64,000 bases of DNA from positions 1,302,001 to 1,366,000 of the forward strand of contig LATX02000001.1 of assembly GCA_001466705.2 (NCBI GenBank), given 5' to 3'. Source of the stretch: Moniliophthora roreri (taxonomy: Eukaryota > Basidiomycota > Agaricomycetes > Agaricales > Marasmiaceae). The position numbers were made by a program, and so were the translations under genes. Below are positions 38,670 through 51,262 of the stretch, one piece after another (positions within the stretch are counted from its first letter, which is position 1; each line of letters opens with the position of its first letter). Below the pieces are notes generated by a model, which saw only the letters and a program-made list of their open reading frames with translations, was not told where the DNA came from and did not search any database.

Positions 38670-40728
38670 TTACTCAAGAATCTTTGTGACGACGCCAGTA
38701 CCAACTGAAAAGCAGTTGTCAGGACTGGATCGCTGTGTCAGAGTAAAAATCAACTTACTGGTTTTGTGTGATTCGCGAAGAGTGAAACTGTAAAATGTTA
38801 ACTAGGACGGTTCCTTGCACTCCAGATATCAACTGACGCACCGAGAACCAACATCCATAGCCAGGTCGTGGTAGAGCTCGCAATCCAGTTCGACGTTATC
38901 GCCGGGCATGGCCTGATATGATGTTACTCACAAATTCATGTCCAGGGGAGATGACGTACCATCTTGTTGGAGGCATCCGGAGTGCCTTGGGAAAACTTGA
39001 GCGTAACTGTGACGTCTGCAGTGCGAAGGAAAAGTTGGGGGCGGAAGCCTTCCATGAAGGGAGTGTAACGACCACCTAGGTAATCATGAACATAACATCG
39101 AACTCTTGCTACATTGTTACACACCTTCATCCTTGGTCAAGATCTGTGAAAACGATCAACACCTGAAGCAGCCATCAACAACTTTGACATACATAAACTT
39201 GAGCGCGGAATTTCTTCGCGGCCTTCATAGATCCTGGGGCGATGAGGACTTGACCACGGTGGATTTGCTCACGTTTAACACCGCGAAGCAAAGCACCCAT
39301 GTTGTCACCAGCTTCAGCCTAGGAAGATATTAGCAAAAGGCGAGTGTCACTCAAAGCAACACCGACCCTTTCGAGCTCCTTGTGGAACATCTCTGCAAGC
39401 AAGGCCTGAGTGAGCAAACGAAACATAGCAAAAAGTGTACAAAATGATCCTACCAACACCGGTCATAGTCGTCTTGATGGAGTCACCCAATCCCAGAATT
39501 TCGACTTCGCTGCCCTTGGTGGCAGTGCCACGCTCAACCTGATGAGACGCAACTTCGTATCATACTTAGGAATTTATAACAAGGAATACGTACCCGTCCA
39601 GTGACGACAGTACCACGTCCAGAAATCGAGTAGACGTCTTACTAGTTATTGAGAAGGAGGAACGACAATAGGATTAAATGTCCTACCTTCAATGGCCATC
39701 AGGAAAGGCTTGTCGAGGTCACCTACATAATTAGAGTATAAGCTTGCACTAAACAATGAAAGTAGTGGATAAACATACGGGCTGGGAGCTCAAGCCAAGC
39801 ATCACAAGCATCGACCAGTTCCTGAATCTTCTGAACACCAATCTCGGGGTCTCTATCTTCCAAAGCAGCCAGTGCAGAGCCCATGACAATAGGTGTGTTC
39901 TCTCCGTCGAAGTTGTAGGTGGACAGGAGGTCACGCATTTCCATATCGACCAACTCAAGCATTTCCTTGTCCGAAATCATATCCACTTTGTTGATGAAAA
40001 CAACAAGCTTCTTGATACCGACTTGACGAGCCAAAAGTAAGTGTTCACGAGTCTGAGGCATCTGTCCGTCTGTTGCCGATACGACAATGATAGCACCGTC
40101 CATCTGAGCAGCACCAGTAATCATGTTTTTGATATCTAGCAGACAGTCAGCGTCTATACTACTGAAAGGAGATGGTAGAAGAACGTACAATCGGCATGTC
40201 CGGGACAATCGATATGGCCATAGTGACGTGTGTCTGTCTCATACTCGACGTGAGAAGAGTTGATAGTAATACCTCGCGCCTTCTCTTCTGGGGCCTTGTC
40301 GATTTGGGCATAGTCGGTGAAGGTAGCACCTCCCTTCTCAGCAAGGACTTTGGTGATAGCAGCCGTAAGTGTCGTCTTTCCGTGGTCGACGTGTCCTGCG
40401 TGGACGATCTAAGTCAAAAGACCGTAGGTGCGTGGCGTGTGGGAAGCTCCACATACCGATAGTGCCAATGTTCATGTGAGGCTTTGTACGATTGTACGAA
40501 GCATATCCTCTCCGAGAGCCTGGAAACGAAAGCTGCAGAATGAACGTTCAAAAAAGGAAGTACAAGAACGTACCAAATGTGACCGACAGAGGAAGAGAGA
40601 ATTTGGCGACGGAGAAACGAGGGACTAAAAGCAAAGATAAGCAAGGAAAACGGAGAAGGAGTAGAGCACGAACAAGAGACCGAGACAAAACTGCGGGAGG
40701 CAGCTTTGCAGGTAGCCAGCCCAATCAT
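38670..40728 (-). CDS. TUF1: Mitochondrial elongation factor Tu
   Basis: GTPase delivering aminoacyl-tRNA to mitochondrial ribosomes. Splicing [16 protein letters not shown] to [17 protein letters not shown] and [20 protein letters not shown] gives a presequence that then enters [15 protein letters not shown] (P-loop). Other motifs: [74 protein letters not shown] and the domain 3 end. The last residues before the stop are GVVTKILE. About a dozen introns. Divergent from PEX14, with 123 bases between start codons. Confidence 0.96.
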
Positions 40729-40851
40729 GGTGGTCAGTAATGGAGGAATGTCCGTGGAGGTGTCAAATTTTTCAAGTGACACGGGTCCGCCCCGAGGTAA
40801 AATTTCCGGCCCATGCCGAGTTGCCATAACGGGACTTGCCTCCAGACGACC

Positions 40852-41926
40852 ATGTCCGACCGCGAAGAGCTCATTAGAAATGCAGTTTCTTTCCTTCTAG
40901 ATCCAAAGGTGCAGCTTGACCCCGCTCTTTGCGCTTTCTCTGACTACATTCAGCCAGACGCAAGCATCTCCGTTGACCCAACGAATTCAATTTCTTGAGG
41001 CAAAAGGATTAACTCCACCCGAAATCGACCTTGCTGTTCGCCAGGCTTCAGTAAATCAGACGGTACCAACAAATACGTATCAAGCATCATATTCTAGCCA
41101 CAGTTATCCACATCCTAGTCAAAGGTGGGACTGGCGCGATTATTTCGTATGTGGTTATTCACACGCATCCCTCCTCCGTCGTTTGGCTCACTACCGGCAA
41201 TTAGATCGGTGCTGTAGTCTCGGGGACTGTGGTATATGGGGCTGTCTCTCTGTTTAAGGTGATGAGCACTTTATTTCCCGGATGCTCCGATGCTCAGGCT
41301 ACTTCTAGAAATACTTATTACCGCATTTACAACCGCCGGACGCTACAGTCTATGAGGAAGACCGGGACGCTCTGACCGCTCAGTTCGATGCCGCTGAAGC
41401 TTTACTCAAGGAGATACAAGCAGAAACGGCCGCTGTGAAGAGTGCTGTAGAGGAGCAGAAGGAGAAGGTAGACAAGACTATCCGTGACGTTGAAGAGGTC
41501 GTGTCCGAGATGCGGCAAGGAGAAAGCAAAACAAGGGATGAAATGCGGGAAATCAGAGATGAGATAGACACCATCCGTGAGATGATTCCGAAGGTAAAAT
41601 ACAAGTTCTTCAGAGTAATAATATAACTTACGCCGCGCGTCTTTCAGATGATGGAGAAGAACAAAGAGAGCCAGGCGCAAACTCTAGCAGAATTGCAGCA
41701 AGAGCTCAAGTCTCTCAAGGCTTTATTGATGAGTCGAGGGCCAAGCGTGTCTAATATTTCTTCGCCTTCACCAATGATTGGGCGTCCGTCCATACCTGCA
41801 TGGCAATTGAGTGGATCTTCGACTGCGCCTTCTACAGCCAATGCTTCAATTCCTGCTACTTCTTCGACTCCAATTACGGGTCCCAATCCGTCAGAAGACA
41901 AGGGAAAAGGAGTTGACATCTCGTAG
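40852..41926 (+). CDS. PEX14: Peroxisomal membrane docking protein Pex14
   Basis: Docking factor that receives Pex5/Pex7 cargo receptors at the peroxisome. The conserved N-terminal domain is visible: MSDREELIRNAVSFLLDPK, and after a short intron QRIQFLEAKGLTPPEIDLAV. A hydrophobic helix follows (region around AVVSGTVVYGAVSLF, about 41,215-41,260). A long coiled coil spans AALLKEI-like sequence through KEKVDKTIRDVEEVVSEMR and DEMREIRDEIDTIREM. The C-terminal tail is Ser/Pro-rich. Four introns. Confidence 0.93.
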
Positions 41927-42048
41927 TACTGGTTTTTTTGTACACATACATACATGGACTATATTGTATCACATGACGGATTCCAGCTATAGGCAGTACT
42001 CAGTAATATTAATGCGGAGTGACAGTCAACCATATTCTTCAGCTCCGT

Positions 42049-45045
42049 ATGTTTTCACAGTTTCGACATGCTGTAGAGAACTTTACGCCCCAACCAAGAA
42101 AAAGCGTAGATGAGGATCCAGCGTCTGGAGAAGATCGCTCAACTTCACCTGGCCAGCTGGCAGAGAATGCTTTCATCAACTTGCGCAAGTCGTTTGCCTC
42201 ACAGCGTTCTGCTAGCCCTACGCCCAAAGCAAGCACAAGACCGCAGAAATCCACATTAGAAGAACGCCTTCGTGCCGTGGCATTCACAATTGGCGACGCA
42301 TCCAATGGCACGACTCCTGACCCTTCTGCTCGTGCATCGCCGGCCCCAAGCCGGACAGAAGTCAGGGATCATCCTCTTTCGCCCACATCCACCCCTCTAC
42401 CTGAATCACGTCCAACATCTCCTCCAGTCGAGATCAACGTGTCCGGCATCCTTTCTGTCGACTCATTCGCCACCGTTGGTCAGAAGGAAACGGCACCGCT
42501 CCCTACCTTGCTAGTTGAACACGATTCTAACGCAGGCATAACTGGAGGCACGAGTGCAGCATCTCCAGATCCGCTTGCCGTCGCGTCCATCGACCACTCA
42601 CCCACCGACGGTAAAAGTGCGACGGTTGAGCCCACAAGCACCACAGCTGAGAGCGAATCTCAGTCAATCACAGAAGCCGACGTGGCTCCTGAAGTCAACA
42701 CACCTCCATTCGCTGATATAACGCCCCCTTCAGTCCTGACCAGACTAGATGCAGCATTGGACTCTGCAGTCGAAGGACCTATCACTGCAAATTCAGAGTC
42801 ACCGCCCGAGAAGATTCTCTCTCCGCAAGGCGATTCACCAACAGTGGAGGAACTACAGGAGCGGTTACAATTGGTAGAACGGCGGTTTGCCGGTAAGGTT
42901 CTTTGTCCTCATCTTATACTTCACTCAGGTATTGATATCCAAGATGTTTCCACCTCATTCAAAAGACTTCAAGCGGAGAAGTTGGTAGCTGATGCAATTT
43001 TTCGCGAGCTGACCCCTCTGGAGACAACCAAGGACAGCGATGCGCTACGGGATTATCTTCAAAACATGAAACTGAAGATTGAGGTGCGTAGAACGCGAGT
43101 TGATGAATCAACCGAGTCTGAAGGACCCGTAGATCTCTCAGGAAGAGGTCAATTGTCTGAATGGAAAGCTCACAAGTACGGATTTTGCTTGCATGCCATC
43201 AAGCAATTACTCATTTTCCCGCAAAAGGTCAAGAAGATCGTATCGAAGAACTGCGAGACACGCACCGATTGGAATCTAGGTCACAATCCGAGCAGATAGA
43301 GAGTCTTCGCAAGCAGCTCGCGGAGACGGAGTCTTTGCTGAAAGCTTCGCAAGGAACTTTGTCTCAAGGAGAAGACCGGGCTGCCACTCAAAAAGCAGAA
43401 ATTGACCGTTTGCAAAAAGAAGTGGATAAAGCGAAAGACATGGCGAAGGAGGAGGAAGAAAAGCGTGTCAAGGCTATAAGTTTACTCAAAACCGTGCGGC
43501 AAAAGCTAGTAAAGGCCGAGAAGGATAAAGAAGATGTTGTCAAGGAGTTGACTGGTCTTCGCGAGCAAGAAATGGCGGTTAGGTCGAAGGAGGAAGCTGA
43601 AAAGGTCAAGCTGCAGTCCGACATTGAGTCTGCCGTGGCAGACAAAGAGAAGACTGTCAACACTCTGAAAGCACAATACGAGAAGGAACACTCACTTGCC
43701 AAGGAACGCCATGAGAGGGGGATTTCGGCTTTACGAAGTCAATTCGAGCTTGAAACCGTGACGATCAAGGTATGATTTATTCATTCTTCATTCTAGCTTG
43801 GCGCATCTAATATCAGGGATTACAGAGCACGCACGGAAAAGAGTTATCTCAAAAAGACTTGCAAATTACCGATCTGCAATCCAAATTACAGGCTCTCAGT
43901 CACGACAAGAGCACCCTGTTTGATCAGCTCCAACAGCGTCAGGCAGAGATGGAGGGATTACAGACCGAAGTGGTCTCGTTGAAGAATGAAAGTGTTGAAC
44001 TGCTCCATCAACTTCGCGCATCGGAGGATCAGGTGGCACTTTTGAGGGAGGAGCTCGTCGAGTCTCGCCGAGAGCAAGACAGACATTCCCGAGAAGGACT
44101 TGGGAACTCTGAAGAGGCTGCTAGGATTCTGTCGGCTCTCGAAGTCAAACACGAAGCCAAGGTTTCGGGACTTGAACGCGTTATCAGTAACCTGGAGAAG
44201 GAGCGAACCGAGAGCGAATCAGAATGGAGTCGCAAAGTCCGCGAGAAGAACAACGAGGTGGAGAATCTCAAGGCACAGCTAGGTTCAGCAACTCGTCTGA
44301 AACAACAAGATGATGGTGTCGTGGACAATCTAAAAGCCGAAATCGAGAGGCTGGAACAAGTGATACTTTCCAAGGAATCTTTGCATACCCAGAACTCTGC
44401 CCTCACTGAAAAGCTTAGAGAAATGGAGGTATGCAATCTTTTTCATTCACTTGCAAAAGTTGACCTTGAATACCGAAGAACTTCTCGAATGCTAGAGCTG
44501 CGGAACTCGACGCTAAAGTCAGACTGCTTGAAGCACAAATAGATGAGGGGAAGACAAGAGAAACCCAACTCCGATCGAGCAATAAGGTGCGGTATAGCCG
44601 TCTTAGAGAAAGGCAATCATCTCAGAACAATATTATGGCAGACTCTTCGCGAAGAACTCAGGAAGGTTCAGTCATCTGTCGCATTGTTAGACCGACAACG
44701 AAACCCCGGTGTTGGATATTGGACATCCAAGGATAGTTCGGCGATGGACTCGAGAGTCTCTATCTCTTCCGCTTCCTCAGACGGGCCCAGTCAAGACGTT
44801 CGCTCCCCAAGAGCGGAAAACAGTGCCCCCGTAAATAACGACGAGGAGGTGAATCTGGAATACATCAGGAATGTCATATTGCAATTCCTCGAGCACAAGG
44901 ATATGAGAGTAAGCTTCTCACATTTGGACTACGGTGACTAATTACTTACTGGACAACCATCCTACAGCCAAGTCTTGTTAAAGTATTGTCAGTCATCCTA
45001 CATTTTACCCCTCAGGAAACGCGCCGGTTGATAGCGAAAGTGTAA
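42049..45045 (+). CDS. IMH1: GRIP-domain golgin (Imh1-like)
   Basis: Trans-Golgi tether recruited by the Arl1 GTPase through its GRIP domain. It begins MFSQFRHAVENFTPQPRKS with a Ser/Pro/Thr-rich N-terminal third (to about residue 270). Coiled coil then runs almost to the end (TVEELQERLQLVERRFAD, KRVKAISLLKTVRQKLVKAE, KLQALSHDKSTLFDQLQQ). The C-terminal GRIP domain is NLEYIRNVILQFLEHKDMR, continued after an intron by PSLVKVLSVILHFTPQETRR; the Tyr needed for Arl1 binding is present. Six or more introns. PEX14 stops 122 bases upstream on the same strand. Confidence 0.9.
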
Positions 45046-45360
45046 TTTCAGTAGACTTCACTAGGTCCATATTCATAGTATCAACGAACATAGTGGAACA
45101 ACGACCACGGACATTTTCTGATTATTTTTAACTACACTTGAGACCACATATATATAGAGTACTTATATGTGGGCAAACGCATCGGTAGTGTGGTACAGTG
45201 GTGGTAGCTTATTTACTCGTATGTTGTTCGGGGTTACTTTGAGTGTGGGACTTCTCAGGTCCAACCAGCGTGGTTGTTACTTTGCCTCCAACTTCTCTCG
45301 ACTTATCAGGCGTGTATACCTCAGCCATTACCGTACTCTTTAGAACGGCAATCACTGTGA
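45046..45360. other. Intergenic between IMH1 and MED5
   Basis: About 315 bases, A/T-rich in the middle, including the IMH1 3' UTR and MED5 promoter. Nothing else seen. Confidence 0.5.
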
Positions 45361-48300
45361 ATGTCTATTGTGGAGCTTACAAGAAACTGTTTCCAGAGTG
45401 GGGTATCGGCGTCCAGTGTAAGTACGGACTACCCGTTCTTCTACAAACAATAACTCATGCTCTTTTGTCTTGCTGTAGTGGGTCGGTCTCTGCAAGCTCT
45501 TTTTAGAGGAGGACGTGACTGTACAGAGTCAGGAAACGATCGAGAGTGAAATAAGCAGTGCGTTACACTCTTTCTGCCAAGCCCACCCACCTACATCGTT
45601 TATTGTAGATTCTGTTCTACTTTTGTTTCGGTCATATCCTGGCGATCCAGATCTTCATGGCTACCTGAAGTATGCTGTCCAAAACAAGATGGTTTCCCTT
45701 GCCGTATTCGTGGCTACGCTCCTGCAAGCGGCAAGATCGTCCAAACTGCACAATGCAGCAACTCTGGATATGCTCTGTCGCATCGCGTTAGATGCTCATT
45801 ATGCGTCTGGTCTTCCTGCTATCGGGTCCTTGGTTGCGGCTGAAGATTCATTAATGGACATTTTGAGCATCGTGCAAGATGCATTGGCCCTTCTCCGAAC
45901 CGCCCACTCAGTCCGAATGACCCACTTTCACCAGTTGACGACATCAGCCTCTGAGCTTGTTGTTGGTTTGTCCTCGTATCATTGTCTGCGTTTCCATTTC
46001 TGACTTCAAAACAAGCCCTCCTAACTTGTATACCCGATCTGTCCCAGTTGCCGACTGGTCAAGCAATGGTGCACTTTGCCGATGTCAACGACCTACTTCA
46101 AAACTTTCGCCTTACACCCGAACTCAGGCAACTGTTGGAAACATTCTTCTTCTCCCTAAGCCTAGTCATTGGTGACGAGGCAAAGTCCACTCGAGAGGCT
46201 CAAATGATTCAAACAGTACCAATGGTGCGCGGTAAAGGTGAACTCGTCGGGATGGGCTCGAATACAGATATCGTGACATTGAGTCTCATTCTCAATCATA
46301 TTGTTCGTGACTATATTTCTCTGCCGTCGAACAACTCATTGAAGCTCTGCACAGGTTACATTTCGAGGATGTGAGAGTGGCGCTGGAGACGGGGATTACC
46401 CCGTAGCGTTGATTCTTGGTACTTTCAGGTGGACCTCCTGGACTCCGGTAGTCTTTTACACGCAATTGGTTCTGAGTGCGTTTAGCTGCCTGGCTCAGTG
46501 TTCAAGTGTGGACGCAGGGCTCATTTGGAAGGCTTTCATGGTCGGTCGGGTATGTGACACTTTGATATCTCATCTCCTTCCTCTTATACTGGCCTACAGC
46601 TTCCCCGTTTGCTGGTGTCTTTTCAGAAACACGTCAACACGGAGAGCAATGCAGATACAGATTGGGTTGGCATATATTAACTGCTGGTTCACCTGCCGAT
46701 GCACTGATGCAATACATCAATAGAAAATTGCACTGCAAGGCGCATTGTCAAATCTTTTGCGGCGGAACGACCTCTTAACGTCGTGTCATAAAGTGTTGTC
46801 CGAAATGGAGGGTACTGAGGGGTAAGTACTCCAGAGTAAGACGATACTGCTATTTTTTCACGTTACCTACCAGGCAAAGACCACTGACTTGCTCATTCAT
46901 TCACCAATTACTTTCGTATGGTCTAGTGGATCAGCGTATCGCGGTCGGGCTAGATTCCGGGATCTCCAACTACAGCGTTCCCAGTCTGCAGTCTGAAGCT
47001 GAGGACTCTGGACAGACCCCAGAAGTGAGATTGAGTTCATAGCTCCTCCTAGTTTCCTTATGCTGATCTATTCAAGTCATTTATAGAATGGAAGATCAAC
47101 CGAGATACTGAGGAGACCGAGCAATGGTTAGAAAAGCTTTGGCGGAATCCAGGAAGCCATGCACTCTTTACCGAACTACTACTCAAGGTACGTACTGATC
47201 AGTCATCTGATAATCCGTTCAATTCTGATTTTTGTCATTGCAGAAACTGTCTACTTGTATCAGCCAACTTGACCTGGAGTCCTTGAGTCAGTGCTGTAAA
47301 GTTCTGCATCTTAGCAACCATGCTGTGGATATCTTGGCTTTGCATACAAACATTGCCAACCTAGTTTCTCAACTACTTGGTTTCTTAGAGGAGTACAATT
47401 GTGAAACAGTTGGTAGGTACCTAGATAATATAATCCTTTGGTTAATCTCATCTGACTTCAGGAGATCCTCAGAGTGCCATCAGCCTCTTGGGTATGATAG
47501 TCCTCTTTCTACAGTCAAATGTGACTCGTTTCAATGTATGTGTTATTTACCCTGGTTGCCTCTGTTGACTGACTTGTCCCAGCTTCAACAATCCACTTTC
47601 ATAGTGAAAAACAGAACACTATCCTGTGAATACCTGCTTCCAAACCTATCTCAAGCAGTGGCCTATGACAAAGTCTCCCCTGAAGACGCTACTGCTTTCA
47701 ATGCCTGGTTCAAGACTCTATTTGACAACAGCAGTGAAGGAATAGATGATACTATTCTGCGGTATGCTTGTCAGTTTTTGCTCAAGGGATTATGGTTGAA
47801 AAGTCCCATTGCAGATGTACAAACCCAAAAACCCTCCTGAGAATCTCACCAGCTCTCTTGCTTCATGCTATCAAAATGACATCAGAAGGGAAAATAGAAA
47901 GTGACATCTTGAACAATGGAGTGATGTACTTTATTGATCCTGTACTGAACTGGACACTGGTCAATGCTATCAAGTACCTCACACTGGAGATACAGCAGAG
48001 AGTGTAAGTTTAGTGTCAGTATCAATGATAGGAATGGTGCTGATTACTATTTAGACTCAATGCTCCAATGCATCTTGAGGTTCTGCAGACTATTGTAACA
48101 TCTGCATCATGTCCAAGACCTGTCCTCTTGCTATGTGGCCCTTATGTGTTGTCATTGGTTGCACAGAGGAAGAAGGAGAATCTATTGTCTGCAACTTTTG
48201 ATAATGAAGAAGTGCAACAGGTGATTGGTGAGATACTAGGTCCCAAACAAGCAGGTTAGTCTATTATCACAGCATGAGTGGGTCTCTGACAATCTGGGTC

Positions 48301-49082
48301 CCAGGTCACATCAATGCACTGTTACAGACAAGCAGGTCATGGCAAGACCAACCTAGGCAGGCCATACAAGATGCATTGACATTAGCTAGGACTGGAAAAG
48401 GACCATTCATAGACATTGAGCATTGCCTAAAAGTAGCCTCTCCCTCAAGGTTCCTACAGTTGCTCTGGTCACAGCTTGTCATCTCAGCTGGATTGGGTGG
48501 TCCAATTGAGGGCATCAAGAGGCTTGCCATCCATGTACTGACAATGCCACAGCCAGGGCCTCCACTTCTACCCATCTTCATCAATACTGTCTTGCCTTCC
48601 TTGATTACCTTCATTGATGGGCAGCAGTCTTCTGAGCAAACTACCCAAGCAGATTTGCTGTACTCCATAGTTTCCTCACTCTTCACTGCAGCAGTCTCAA
48701 TGGAAGTTGCCATGAGGACTGTTATGGGCCACCAAGCACCTGCCTTGGGCCAACATAGCTCTGTACTAGCCAGAAGGTTGGTCACTGATCTGTGTTCACG
48801 TAAATTCAGCTATACCAGCACCATCTTATCTCAACGGTTGAGTGCTTCACCTCCTTGTGTTGCAAATTTCCCTATATTCATGGAGTTGAGTGTATAAAGT
48901 CCTGGATGTGTATCTAATATACAGCTGCATTTCCATAGCCCTCACTGTACTTATTATTACATGTCAACCAGGTGGAGGTGCTATTGCACCAGTCAATTCA
49001 CAACATGGATTTTCTTAAGGATTACATGCCTGGTCTTAAGGACAAGGAAGCAAGCAACTCATTTTCTTGGAAGTCTAAATAG
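45361..49082 (+). CDS. MED5: Mediator complex subunit 5 (Med5/Nut1)
   Basis: Tail-module subunit of the RNA polymerase II Mediator. It starts MSIVELTRNCFQSGVSASS and splices to WVGLCKLFLEEDVTVQSQE. Conserved blocks follow: NAATLDMLCRIALDAHYASG, VQDALALLRTAHSVRMTHFH, QLTTSASELVV, AMVHFADVNDLLQNFRLTPE, GDEAKSTREAQM, FRWTSWTPVVFYTQL and WKAFMVGRLPRLL. The second half contains LFTELLLKKLSTCISQLDLE, DPVLNWTLVNAIKYLTLEIQ and ALTLARTGKGPFIDIEHCL. About 15 introns. The stop may be 48,897 or, if a last intron (gtataaag to aaccag) is used, 49,082. From 47,218 on the gene lies in CpG-depleted DNA yet its frames remain open. Confidence 0.83.
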
Positions 49083-50263
49083 ATGTTAAGGTGCAGTACA
49101 GAGAATACTTCAAAGAGACATGCTACTAAACTGTCTTCAACCCACAATGCTCTAGCATATTCAGGTTGAATGGTACTCAACTGAATCCCATGATGGTGCA
49201 ACCTTTCTAATGTCAGCTGTGATGGGGATGAAGTCATGCTTTCACAAAGCCATGATATGAACAAAGGCAACAATCCCCATTTCTGAGAGCTGCCAGATAT
49301 GTAACTCATGAACAGACAAAACACCTACATCCAAAATGGAAGAGTAGACAGCTTCCAAAGAGATTGTCAAAGGTACTCCTTGAATAAGAATAAAACTGAT
49401 GCTGCAAACTTGAAACAGTTCAACATCAGCATAGGGCACAAATAGACTTTTTATGGCAGACTCACTGGGTGGCAGTGCAGACAAGAAAATGATGATTGTA
49501 ATAACCAGATTGATTACAGGGTCAAAGTAATATTTGAATGACTGGGTCATAAGCCAAATGACTAGACTGGTGGCAATGTTACTCAAGGCATTACCTAAAA
49601 CATGAAAGAGTATTGCATGCATGTTCATAGATTCTAAGTAGGAGTGGCCATAGGGATGAAACTGGTTGGTATTCTCTTCAGAGAGGGGGAGGGGTTGTTT
49701 TCATTCAGAAGTCGTGCCATTTTGTCAGTAGGTGGCTCTGGAGAGGCTGCTATAGAGACATTCTGTATAGAATCATCTGAAAGCTGGGTGCTGGAAGCAT
49801 TATAAGAGTGATGTGTGGAGGGAGGAGATTGAGCAGATGCTATTTCTTTAGTAGTTTGGACAAAATGTAGCAGCAGGATGATCATACAGAGTACTGAAGG
49901 AATCTGATTGGTGCCTGGATTCCATTGGAGACCAACATAGCTCAGTGGAAGTTCTTGAAGTTTTTTGTGTGGGAGTAATGGACCCCAGTGCTAATAGCAG
50001 GCTACTTGGAGTAATGGAGACTTCAGGAACTTCATGGGAATGAGAGTGACTGTGCAAGTGTTCTGTAACAAAGCATAAACCTCAAGAACAAAGGAGAGTG
50101 ACAAGAGATATGCTATGAAACAGGAAGACTAACAGCATTGTATGCAAGTCCTAATGATCCAACAATGACCACCAGTTACAGATTTATGATTTCTGAGAGC
50201 TATAAGTGCCAATATTGAGAAAAGAGTACAAACACACCTGGAGTACTGAAGTCCAACAAGATG

Positions 50264-51262
50264 TGCAACGATGTTGTCCTGATGCTATCTGATGTTTTGG
50301 CAATGTCATGTGTTTTTCTTGTCTGAAATGAGTTATATTAATGAACTTGCAATTGGGACTTGGCAAAAAAAAAAAGACCTTATGAGCCTGGTAGTTGGTC
50401 CATGCATTGTTCATTCTCCTGCCTGCCCTAAACTTTCCCATGCTCCTCTTTTTCTTCTTTAACCACTATCTCTGCTCCTTTCTTCTTAACCACCACCATC
50501 TCTGTCCTGTCCTCTATCTGCTCCAACTCCTGTGCACTAGTTCTCGCCACATCACTCTTGTTTTTGAGCCCCATGGCACGAAGACATTGATCATCCAGCT
50601 TGGAATGGAGTAGGCTGGTCAAGGAAGGCTGTATTTGTGATACTTAGTGTATTTATATACAAATTTTGTCCTTTAGCCAACTGACATCTTTGTGACTGGT
50701 GGCATATCCCGAAGAAAGAAGATCAAGACCAAATGAAGATCCCAAATCCTGGGTTGTGAGGTACACAATTGTAACTTCTATGGTGTTTCAGTCACACTGA
50801 GCCCTACTTCAAAGTTCAAGGTACTATAGCTTCAATAAGAGATATCGGTGAGTTCAGTCTCTTGCTAGCTGAGGCATAAATTACTCAATATTGGTTGGTC
50901 AGATATATTGCATAAGGCACACTGAATGTCAATGATGGTGTATCAGGGCAGAGCACAGGACTAGAGTTTGTGTGGGGCATTGGGCAAAGAGTGTTGGGCA
51001 AGCACCAGAGCAAGGTGTTGTAGGGCAAGGTGTCATATATACTTGGTATGATGTAACTTTACAGTACTCAATAAATATATACATTTCATCTGAGGATATC
51101 CTATGAAATCTAATGAAAAATGAAGAAATATAAGAGTCACCCCAGGACATCGGGAAGACATCAGATAACATTGGATAACATTGGAAAAGTGGCATCTTAA
51201 CGATGTTATCCAACATTATCCAATGTTTCCCAGATGTCCTTGAGAGACATTGGATAACATCG
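50264..51262. mobile_element. About 1 kb insertion with inverted-repeat ends inside the transporter relic
   Basis: The transporter reading is interrupted between FFSPS and LVVIVGSLG. Near one edge (50,264-50,307) the reverse complement reads gacattgccaaaacatcaga followed by tagcatcaggacaacatcg. At the other edge (51,145-51,184) gacatcgggaagacatcaga followed by taacattggataacattgg is seen, so the ends are imperfect inverted repeats. The interior includes a run of related phrases (gggcattgggcaaagagtg, ttgggcaagcaccagagcaa near 50,975-51,025) and a 64-residue Lys/Glu-rich minus-strand frame at 50,428-50,622. No transposase is recognised; a non-autonomous DNA element is the likeliest reading. The exact ends are uncertain. 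Confidence 0.5.
51145..51239. repeat. Imperfect hairpin of ataacattgg-type repeats
   Basis: Left arm 51,145-51,184 and right arm 51,202-51,239 are imperfect reverse complements (about 37 bases each) around a 17-base loop. A further direct copy of the phrase cattggataacatcg follows at about 51,248-51,262. A long stem-loop could form in RNA or DNA. Confidence 0.7.

Noticed and set aside
42274..44436. Minus- and plus-strand ORFs inside IMH1
   Set aside because: Shadows of the golgin coiled-coil exons; Ser/Leu-rich as expected for the complement of Glu/Lys/Gln codons.
50428..50622. Lys/Glu-rich 64-residue minus-strand ORF as a gene
   Set aside because: No recognisable domain, and it sits inside the repeat-like insertion; treated as part of the element.
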